In this document: positions 1-5,698 of the stretch, in pieces
How positions within the stretch are numbered: position 1 is the first letter of the stretch
How the letters are laid out: every line of letters begins with the position of its first letter
DNA from: Actomonas aquatica
GTDB lineage: Bacteria; Verrucomicrobiota; Verrucomicrobiia; Opitutales; Opitutaceae
Direction of reading: 5' to 3'
Length of the DNA stretch: 64,000 bases
NCBI RefSeq assembly: GCF_019679435.2
Contig: NZ_CP139781.1
Location: forward strand, 186,001 to 250,000
Position numbers and translations under genes: made by a program
Notes under the pieces: generated by a model
Databases searched by the model: none
Told to the model about the DNA's origin: nothing
The model's input: only the letters and a program-made list of their open reading frames with translations

Positions 1-188
1 GCGAAGAAGATGGCGACGCCCTTGAGCCACATCTTGGTGAGGGCGAGGGCGGATTCATCGCCAGTGCGCAGATGGCGGTAATGCGCAGCAGACATGAGGA
101 AGGGCATCACCATGCCGATGGCGGCAAAGATGATGTGAAAGCCCAGGGAGAAGGCCATCGTCGAGCGGGCGGCGAGCAAGTTGTCCAT
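1..188 (-). CDS. cydA: Cytochrome bd ubiquinol oxidase subunit I (N-terminal part)
   Basis: Only the first 62 codons are inside the window; the gene runs off the left edge. The translation begins MDNLLAARSTMAFSLGFHII and continues into a hydrophobic segment and a conserved YRHLRTGD-type stretch. This is the start of the heme-bearing subunit I of cytochrome bd-type quinol oxidases, with the N-terminal Arg-x-x-Met-x-x-x-x-x-x-His pattern that carries the b595-ligand His. The product would sit in the inner membrane and reduce oxygen with quinol electrons. The ATG at 188 follows directly from the conserved N-terminus; no clear Shine-Dalgarno precedes it. Subunit II would be expected further left. 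Identification rests on about 60 residues. Confidence 0.85.
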   Translation of the reverse strand, partial: MDNLLAARSTMAFSLGFHIIFAAIGMVMPFLMSAAHYRHLRTGDESALALTKMWLKGVAIFF

Positions 189-310
189 GGTGGTGCGGTG
201 CAAGCGGAGACACGGACGCAGAGGCGTCGGTGCGCAGTTAATGCAGAAACCGGCCAACGCCTAGGACGGTGGTGGATTTGGTGGGTGGTAGTAGGACGGG
301 GAATTCGGGG

Positions 311-337
311 GCTTAGCGTCGCTTCGCGACGCTAAGC
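311..337. repeat. Perfect inverted repeat (12-bp stem, 3-nt loop)
   Basis: GCTTAGCGTCGC, loop TTC, then its exact complement. No T-tract follows on either strand, so it is not a typical intrinsic terminator. It lies about 120 bp upstream of cydA and may be a repeat element or a leader structure. Confidence 0.8.
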
Positions 338-356
338 GGGTTCAAGGGGGAAGATT

Positions 357-392
357 AAGGTGAAGGTGAAGGTGAAGGTGAAGGGGAAGGTG
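357..392. repeat. Hexanucleotide tandem repeat AAGGTG
   Basis: Six consecutive hexamers: four perfect AAGGTG, one AAGGGG, one AAGGTG. It is purine-only apart from the T and lies in non-coding DNA between cydA and the SDR gene. Confidence 0.9.
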
Positions 393-417
393 GTGGCGGA
401 GGCCGAGGGGCAGGGAT

Positions 418-530
418 GTCGGGCGTGAAGCCCGACCCACATTTGGAGGGTGCCGGTGGGAGGGTGTAGGGCCGGTGCTTGCGCCGGCCGCGGTGGGGCG
501 GGGGCAGGGGGCGGCGTGCCGCAAGCGGCA
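418..530. repeat. Three short palindromes of a dispersed intergenic family
   Basis: Stems at 418-424/430-436 (GTCGGGC...GCCCGAC), 471-478/481-488 (GCCGGTGC...GCGCCGGC) and 517-522/525-530 (TGCCGC AA GCGGCA). The last two are flanked by TGTAGGG and its complement CCCTACA. The same flank TGTAGGGCCGGTGCT recurs at 11231-11245. Confidence 0.7.
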
Positions 531-589
531 GCCCTACATGGAGAGGCAGGGGGGGGCGGCGTGGGCGGACGCTGGCGTCGGGGCACAAA

Positions 590-620
590 AAGGGCCGGGC
601 GTTTTTTACGCCCGGCCCTT
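590..620 (-). terminator. Intrinsic terminator after the SDR gene
   Basis: 12-bp GC-rich stem (590-601 with 609-620) around a 7-nt loop. On the minus strand it is followed by TTTTTGTGCCCC. It lies 24 bp past the stop codon of the last gene of the sugar operon. Confidence 0.85.
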
Positions 621-643
621 GGGAGGGAGAGTTATCGTCTTTT

Positions 644-1417
644 TTAGAGGCGTGGCATGGTGAGGGCGCCGTCGACCATGATGACCTGGCCGGTGCTGTA
701 GGGCATGTCGCCGCGGGCGAGGGACGCGACCGCTTTGCCGACGTCGTCGGGGAAACCCCAACGCGGCTGCACACAGAGGCCTTCTTCGATGAGCTTGTCG
801 TATTTGCCGGTCACGCCGGAGGTCATGTCGGTCTTGATGACGCCAGGGCGCACTTCGTAAACCGGGATGCCTTCGGTGCCGAGGCGGGCGGCGAAGAGCT
901 GCGACATCATGCCGAGCCCGGCCTTGGCGATGCAGTATTCGCCGCGGTTGATGCTGACCACGGTGACGGAGATCGAGGTGATGTTGACGATCGCTGCGGC
1001 GAAGGACGGGTCGGCTTTTTTGGCCGCGACCATTTCGTTGGCGAACGCCTGGGTGAGGAAGAACGGACCTTTGAGGTTCGTATCGAGCACCCAGTCGTAG
1101 CTTTCCTCGCCCATCTCCAGCAGGTCGGCGCGGACCTTGGGGGCGACGCCGGCGTTGTTGACGAGGAGGTTGATGCAACCACCGGCGTGGGCGCGGGTGG
1201 CTTCGAGGATGGCTTGGCGGCCTTCGGCGCTGCCGATGTCGCCGCGGGCGTAGCCGACTTGGACGCCGTGGGCGCGGAGTTCCTCGAGGGGACCGGCCAC
1301 GGATTCCTCAGGGCGGACACCGTTGATGACGAGGTTCCAGCCTTCCTTGGCGAGAGCGGTGGCGATGCCGAAGCCGATGCCGCGGGAACCGCCGGTAACG
1401 AGAGCGTATTTGGACAT
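644..1417 (-). CDS. SDR-family NAD(P)-dependent oxidoreductase
   Basis: A 257-aa classical short-chain dehydrogenase/reductase. The Rossmann motif TGGSRGIG lies near residues 8-15, the NNAG strand near 90, the catalytic Ser in NITSIS and the YxxxK pair in EYCIAKAG. The C-terminus DGALTMPRL resembles FabG- and KduD-like enzymes. It oxidises or reduces a hydroxyl of an unknown substrate; as the last gene of a sugar operon it probably acts on a sugar, sugar acid or keto intermediate and not in fatty-acid synthesis. I chose the ATG at 1417 because it gives the standard N-terminus MSKYALVTGG; a start at 1444 would add nine unusual residues. It is separated from the upstream dehydrogenase by 154 bp that hold a dispersed inverted repeat. 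A terminator follows. Confidence 0.88.
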   Translation of the reverse strand: MSKYALVTGGSRGIGFGIATALAKEGWNLVINGVRPEESVAGPLEELRAHGVQVGYARGDIGSAEGRQAILEATRAHAGGCINLLVNNAGVAPKVRADLLEMGEESYDWVLDTNLKGPFFLTQAFANEMVAAKKADPSFAAAIVNITSISVTVVSINRGEYCIAKAGLGMMSQLFAARLGTEGIPVYEVRPGVIKTDMTSGVTGKYDKLIEEGLCVQPRWGFPDDVGKAVASLARGDMPYSTGQVIMVDGALTMPRL

Positions 1418-1435
1418 AGGAAATGGAGTTGGCCC

Positions 1436-1559
1436 ACGGAACACACGGAAAACGCGGAAGCCGTGGGGCAGGATCAGGAGTTAACCACGAAATACACGAA
1501 CCACACGAAAGCCTGCCGGCTCACGTTAGCTATTCGTGTATTTCGTGTGTTTCGTGGTT
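1436..1559. repeat. Dispersed inverted-repeat element (CCACGAAATACACGAA type)
   Basis: The left arm at 1483-1510 (AACCACGAAATACACGAA...) and the right arm at 1533-1559 are near-complementary over about 27 bp with a short middle section. A related CCACGGAACACACGGAA segment lies at 1436-1451. I recall very similar sequences scattered through many environmental bacterial genomes. Here it sits between two genes of one operon. Confidence 0.75.
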
Positions 1560-1571
1560 CTGAATTCCGAA

Positions 1572-2711
1572 TCAGAGTTCGGGGATGTCGACCCAGCGGC
1601 GTTCGGCCCAGGACTTGAGACCGAGCTCGGCGAGCTGCACGCCCTTGGCACCTTCCTTGAGGCTCCAGGGGAACGGGGTGTCGACGACAACGTGCTTGAG
1701 GAAGGCTTCCCACTGCACCTTGAAGGCGTTGTCGAAGGCCTGGTTGGTCGGCACGCGGGTCCAGCCGTCCTTGTAGTCGATCGGGCTGTCGATGTCCGGA
1801 TTCCAGACGCAGCGCGGGGTGTTGGCGAGGGACTGGCTTTTGCAGTCGCGCAGACCGGCGACGGCGGAACCGTGGGTGCCGTCAACTTGAAGGGTGAGCA
1901 GGTCTTCGCGATTCACGCGCACATCCCAGGAGGAGTTGAAGTGGCAGATGGTGCCGTTCTTGAGCTCAAAGGTGGCGTAGGCGGAATCGTCGGCGGTGCA
2001 CTCGTAGGGCTTACCATTCTCGTCCCAGCGGGTCGGGATGTGGGTGGCGCCGAGGCAGGTGAGGGACTTGATGTCACCGAAGAGGTTCTGGATGACATAC
2101 TGCCAGTGGCAGAGCATATCGACGATGATGCCTCCGTCGTCTTCCTTGCGGTAGTTCCAGGACGGACGCTGCAGGGCGTCGTGCTCACCGGTGAAGACCC
2201 AGTAGCCGAACTCGCCGCGCACGGAGAGGATTTTGCCGAAGAAGCCGGTATCGATGAGATACTTGAGCTTGAGCAGGCCGGGCAGCCAGAGCTTGTCCTG
2301 CACGACACCGTTCTTGAGGCCGGCGGCGGTCACCTCGTTGTAGAGGGCCATGGCTTCCTCGGAGGTGGTGGCGGTGGGCTTTTCGCAGTAGATGTGCTTG
2401 CCGGCGGCGATGGCCTTGCGCACGCCGATGGGGCGCTGACCGGTGAGGGTGGAGTCGAAGTAGATGATGTTCTCCGGCTTGGCCAACTCGGCGTCGAGGT
2501 CCGTGCTGATTTTTTGGATACCGACGCGGGCGGCGAGGGCGGCGAGCTTCTTTTCGCTGCGGCCGACGAGCACGGGATCGGGCATGATGACCTCACCGTC
2601 GGGGAGCTTCACGCCGCCCTGGTCGATGATGGCCTTGATCGAGCGGATCAAGTGCTGGTTGGTGCCCATGCGTCCGGTGACGCCGTTCATGATGATGCCG
2701 ATGGATTTCAT
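1572..2711 (-). CDS. Gfo/Idh/MocA family oxidoreductase
   Basis: A 379-aa NAD(P)-dependent dehydrogenase. The N-terminal Rossmann motif IIMNGVTGRMG covers residues 6-16, the conserved CEKP of the family is near residue 130, and a substrate-binding alpha/beta domain follows with a GGIIVDMLCHW segment in the usual place of the catalytic His. The long N-terminal domain (the GRSEKKL strand appears only after about 50 residues) is typical of a subgroup from Verrucomicrobia and Planctomycetes. It probably oxidises a sugar or polyol hydroxyl to a keto group. It lies 46 bp downstream of an AP-endonuclease-2-fold protein, a common pairing for keto-sugar chemistry. The substrate is not known. Confidence 0.88.
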   Translation of the reverse strand: MKSIGIIMNGVTGRMGTNQHLIRSIKAIIDQGGVKLPDGEVIMPDPVLVGRSEKKLAALAARVGIQKISTDLDAELAKPENIIYFDSTLTGQRPIGVRKAIAAGKHIYCEKPTATTSEEAMALYNEVTAAGLKNGVVQDKLWLPGLLKLKYLIDTGFFGKILSVRGEFGYWVFTGEHDALQRPSWNYRKEDDGGIIVDMLCHWQYVIQNLFGDIKSLTCLGATHIPTRWDENGKPYECTADDSAYATFELKNGTICHFNSSWDVRVNREDLLTLQVDGTHGSAVAGLRDCKSQSLANTPRCVWNPDIDSPIDYKDGWTRVPTNQAFDNAFKVQWEAFLKHVVVDTPFPWSLKEGAKGVQLAELGLKSWAERRWVDIPEL

Positions 2712-2757
2712 GTTTTTATGTAAGATGTGGGATGTGAGAGGTTAGATGTGGGGTGAG

Positions 2758-3591
2758 TCAGACGTGGTCGCGGTAGGCTTGGATGATTTTGGCGAGGTAT
2801 TCGTCCTGATCCATGGCCCAGAGGCGGGTGGAGAAGACTTCCACTTCGTTGAAGCCGCGGTAGCCGGTGGCTTCAACCCAGGCGCGGATCTGGCGGATGT
2901 CGATGCAGCCCTCGCCCATGAGTCCGCGGTCGTTGAGGAAGTCGATGGTGGGGGAGCGCCAGTCGCAGACGTGGAAGGCGAAGAGTTTGTCGAGTTCACC
3001 GCAGCGGGCGATTTCGGTCTCAAGCGCCGGATCCCACCAGAGGTGGTAAACATCGGCGGCGACGCCGACGTAGGGCGAGTCGAGTTGCGCGCACATGTCG
3101 TTGGCTTGGCCGAGGGTGTTCACGGCGGAACGGGAGTCGGCATACATCGGGTGCAGCGGCTCGATGCCGAGCTTCACGCCGGTGGTGGCGCAGTCGTCGA
3201 GCACGGCGGCGATGCCGTCGGCGATCTGCTTGCGCGATTCGCTGAGCGGCTGGCCGGGGACGGCGCCGCAGACGAGCACCACGAGGGGCGCGCCGAGGGC
3301 GTGGGCTTCGGCGATGGCCTTGCGGTTGTCGTCGATGGCTTTTTGGCGTTCGGCGGCGGTGGCGCCGGGGAAGAAACCACCGCGGCAGAGGGAGACGATG
3401 CTGAGGTCGTGGTCGCGCAGCATGCGACCGGACTCGGCGATGTCGCGGCCCTCGAGGGTGTCACGCCAGACCGTGATGCCTTTCACCCCGGCGGCGCTGA
3501 ACTTGGCGGCGGCGGTGGGCAGGTCCCACGGTTTTGTCGTGATGGTGTGGATACAGAGCCGATCGAGATCGGTGAGTGGAGCGGCTTTCAT
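2758..3591 (-). CDS. Sugar phosphate isomerase/epimerase family protein (AP_endonuc_2 TIM barrel)
   Basis: 277 aa, xylose-isomerase-like TIM barrel. Candidate metal ligands are Glu in GIEPLHPMY, Asp in AADVYHLWW, His in AFHVCDWR and Glu in EVEVFSTR, in the expected order. The family includes sugar isomerases, epimerases, 2-keto-myo-inositol dehydratases and lyases acting on 3-keto-glycosides, so the family alone does not fix the reaction. Its position between a GH88-like hydrolase and a Gfo/Idh/MocA dehydrogenase points to conversion of an oxidised or freed sugar. The ATG at 3591 gives MKAAPLTDLDRLCIHTI. The gene lies 32 bp after the hydrolase stop and so is probably co-transcribed. Confidence 0.87.
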   Translation of the reverse strand: MKAAPLTDLDRLCIHTITTKPWDLPTAAAKFSAAGVKGITVWRDTLEGRDIAESGRMLRDHDLSIVSLCRGGFFPGATAAERQKAIDDNRKAIAEAHALGAPLVVLVCGAVPGQPLSESRKQIADGIAAVLDDCATTGVKLGIEPLHPMYADSRSAVNTLGQANDMCAQLDSPYVGVAADVYHLWWDPALETEIARCGELDKLFAFHVCDWRSPTIDFLNDRGLMGEGCIDIRQIRAWVEATGYRGFNEVEVFSTRLWAMDQDEYLAKIIQAYRDHV

Positions 3592-3623
3592 AAAACGCTA
3601 AAAGGCTGAAATGGCGCGCCGAG

Positions 3624-4979
3624 TTAGCTCAGGCAGCCGTAGAAGGTGTAGTCGGGTTGCTGGGCGGTGACGGCGAGTTCGCGCAGGTGGTAGTCACCCC
3701 ACATGCAGGCCTCGCCGCAGGGGACCTTCTGGCCCTCGGGCACGTGGTCCCAGCCGTTGGGACGGTGGTAGACCGAGTGGAGGAGCAGGCCCTGGTGCGT
3801 CGGATCGACGCCGAGGTAGGTGTCGGTCAGGAGCGAACGCAGGGAGGTGAGGCCGGCCTGGTAGTAGCGCTTGCCCTCTTCGGTTTCGGTGCCGAGGTAG
3901 CGGCCGAGGCGGATGAGGCCTTGCGCGCCGATGGCGGCGGCGGAGCTATCGATCGGCTCGTGGTCGTTGAAAGGCTCGGAGTCGCGGTTGCGCCAGTCGC
4001 CCATGAAGGCGAGGCCGGGAGCACCGCCGTCCCAGTAGGGCACGCCGTCGGTCGGGGTGTTGGCGATGAACCAGTCGCAGGTGGCGCGGGCGCCCTTGAG
4101 CATGAGGGCCTCCCACTTGGCGCGACCGCCGAAGGGCTCGAGGTCGGCGTCGGAGAGCGTCTTGAGGAACTCGAGTTGTTCCGGGAAGCCGACCATGGCC
4201 CAGGCGAGACCGCGGGTCCAGGTGGTGAAACCGGAGAAGCCCTGTTGGGAGTTGGGGCAACGGAAGCGGCCGTCGTTCGGGTTGAAGACGGATTCGTGAG
4301 CGGTGCGGCCCCACTCGTCGTAGCTGTCGCGACCCTCGCCGTAGAAGACGGCGTATTTGGCGGTGGCTTCAATGTGTTGGAGGGCGCGGCCGAGCAGGGA
4401 ATGCGGCGCGTCGTTTTCGCCCATGAGGGTGTGGCCGAGGGCGTGGGCGACCATCACGATGCGGCAGGAGCGGATGGTATCGACGAAGAGGGAGTGCGGG
4501 CCGTTGAAGGAGTAGATGTAACCGCCGCCGCCATTGATCGGGGACCAGCGGGAGGCTTGGACGGCGCCGGAGATCTTGATGGCGAGCTCGCAGAAATCGA
4601 CCTGATCGGCGGGGAGTTTGCCGGCCTTTTGCAGGCGCAGCCAGTTGCCGTAGGTGGAGAGGTTGTTGAAGCCGTGGTCGTGCACGCCGATGTGGGACAC
4701 GTGCGAGGCCATGCGGGAAAGGGTGAGCTCCATGGCCTTCTTGGCGTGGTGCTCGTCGCCGGTGGCATCGAACTGGAGGAAACCGGAGCCGTAGTGGAAG
4801 CCCTCGGTCCATTCGGTCCAGCCGCGGGTGGTGTATTTGCCGGCGACGGTGAAGACGGGGGAGCCCTGGGCGGGGTCGTATTCGGCGTGGATGAGGTCGA
4901 TCTTCTCGCCGGAGAGTTTCCAAAAGCGCTCCAGCGCGGGAGCGAGATCTGCGATGGTCAGGGTGTTATCGATGTTCAT
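3624..4979 (-). CDS. GH88-like glycoside hydrolase (unsaturated glucuronyl hydrolase type)
   Basis: 451 aa with the features of an (alpha/alpha)6-barrel GH88/GH105 protein: WTEGFHYG near residue 55, a GFNNLSTYGNWLRL helix pair, TTWTRGLAWAMVGF, VPYWDGGAPG and the active-site-like EPIDSSAAAIGAQGLIRLG stretch. GH88 enzymes hydrate the 4,5-unsaturated uronic acid left by polysaccharide lyases and so release it. No signal peptide is visible, so it is probably cytoplasmic and acts on imported oligosaccharides. I chose the ATG at 4979; an upstream in-frame GTG at 5009 would overlap the palindrome at 5004-5022. It is the first structural gene after the regulator. GH88 versus a related unassigned family cannot be decided by eye. 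Confidence 0.78.
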   Translation of the reverse strand: MNIDNTLTIADLAPALERFWKLSGEKIDLIHAEYDPAQGSPVFTVAGKYTTRGWTEWTEGFHYGSGFLQFDATGDEHHAKKAMELTLSRMASHVSHIGVHDHGFNNLSTYGNWLRLQKAGKLPADQVDFCELAIKISGAVQASRWSPINGGGGYIYSFNGPHSLFVDTIRSCRIVMVAHALGHTLMGENDAPHSLLGRALQHIEATAKYAVFYGEGRDSYDEWGRTAHESVFNPNDGRFRCPNSQQGFSGFTTWTRGLAWAMVGFPEQLEFLKTLSDADLEPFGGRAKWEALMLKGARATCDWFIANTPTDGVPYWDGGAPGLAFMGDWRNRDSEPFNDHEPIDSSAAAIGAQGLIRLGRYLGTETEEGKRYYQAGLTSLRSLLTDTYLGVDPTHQGLLLHSVYHRPNGWDHVPEGQKVPCGEACMWGDYHLRELAVTAQQPDYTFYGCLS

Positions 4980-5003
4980 GCAAAAGAGGGGGTTAGGGGG
5001 AAG

Positions 5004-5022
5004 TGTCACGTAATACGTGACA
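5004..5022. promoter_or_regulatory. Candidate operator palindrome upstream of the GH88-like gene
   Basis: TGTCACGTAATACGTGACA: two exact 9-bp arms around one central base. It lies 25 bp upstream of the GH88 ATG and 12 bp past the stop of the XRE-cupin regulator. The position suits an operator controlling the catabolic genes, with the adjacent regulator as the obvious candidate ligand-responsive binder. This is inference. Confidence 0.55.
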
Positions 5023-5033
5023 AGTGGGAGGGG

Positions 5034-5570
5034 TTAGTAGCGTTTGTCTTTGCGGAGGTGGAGGATGAGAAAGCGAGTGTCGTCGAGGGCCTCGTAGGTG
5101 TGCTCCTGGATGGCGTCGAACTGGATGCTTTGGCCGGCGGAGAGGTCGAAGGTCTCGTGGGGCAGGCGTAGGCGCAGGGCGCCTTGAAGGACCCAGCAAA
5201 GCTCGGTGTCGTCGTGGTGGACCTCGGGGCGGGAGACGGCGGCGTCGCGGGGGGCCTCGCCGAGCAGGGCGACGGCGTTGGAGTAGCGGATCTCGCGAAA
5301 TTTGAACTCGCCCGTGCGGTGGGACTTCTCGGTCGCCCGGTGGGCGAGAGAAGATTCAGCCATGGCCAACAGGTCGGTGGCGCTGAGGCCGAACGCACGG
5401 GCGAGGTTGTAAAGGGTTTCGAGGGCGGCGGTCTGCTGGTTGCGCTCGAGTTTGGAAATAACGGCGACGGAAACGCCGGAACGCTCGGAGAGGGCGGCGA
5501 TCGTCAGGTCGTGCTGGCGGCGGAGATGGCGCAGCACCGAGAAATCGAACTTAGGGGTTACGGGGTTCAA
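5034..5570 (-). CDS. XRE-family transcriptional regulator with C-terminal cupin domain
   Basis: 178 aa. Residues about 10-65 form an HTH_3/XRE DNA-binding domain (LRRQHDLTIAALSERSGV, then VISKLERNQQTAALETLYNLA). Residues about 108-175 form a small cupin beta-barrel (EVHHDDTELCWVLQGALRL ... GQSIQFDAIQEHTYEALDD). Proteins of this build usually sense a small ligand in the cupin and regulate nearby catabolic genes. The start is probably the TTG at 5570: no ATG or GTG precedes the HTH and an in-frame stop lies shortly upstream. It heads the minus-strand sugar operon and is divergent from the cytochrome gene. It may bind the palindrome at 5004-5022. Confidence 0.85.
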   Translation of the reverse strand: MNPVTPKFDFSVLRHLRRQHDLTIAALSERSGVSVAVISKLERNQQTAALETLYNLARAFGLSATDLLAMAESSLAHRATEKSHRTGEFKFREIRYSNAVALLGEAPRDAAVSRPEVHHDDTELCWVLQGALRLRLPHETFDLSAGQSIQFDAIQEHTYEALDDTRFLILHLRKDKRY

Positions 5571-5698
5571 TTTCGCCGACGAGAAGAAATCGTCATAAAA
5601 TTATCAATAGAGAAAATAGCGTGGCGGCGGTTTTTTTAGCGGAGCAGATGGTGGGAGACGGCTTTACGTCGGTTGGGAATCGGGTTTGGGATGGCGAG

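Larger units (their letters stand above)
189..643. other. Intergenic region of about 450 bp with repeats, no gene
   Basis: I find no convincing gene between the cydA start and the SDR stop. The stretch holds a perfect 12-bp-stem hairpin (311-337), a hexamer tandem repeat (357-392), three short palindromes of the dispersed family (418-436, 471-488, 517-530) and a terminator (590-620). The cydA promoter should lie near 190-260, but no clear -35/-10 pair is visible. Confidence 0.7.

Noticed and set aside
311-337. Intrinsic terminator
   Set aside because: The stem is perfect, but no T-tract follows on either strand and no gene ends nearby.
357-392. Possible CRISPR or satellite array
   Set aside because: Hexamers without spacers and no cas genes; it is a simple tandem repeat.
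189-643. tRNA or other RNA gene in the repeat-rich spacer
   Set aside because: No cloverleaf, no GGTTCGAATCC-like T-arm and no box elements found; only short palindromes.
5560-5610. Ten-codon leader peptide (ATG on the minus strand near 5597) overlapping the TTG start of the XRE-cupin regulator
   Set aside because: The frame exists, but there is no ribosome-binding site and no repeated codons that would suggest attenuation; probably chance.
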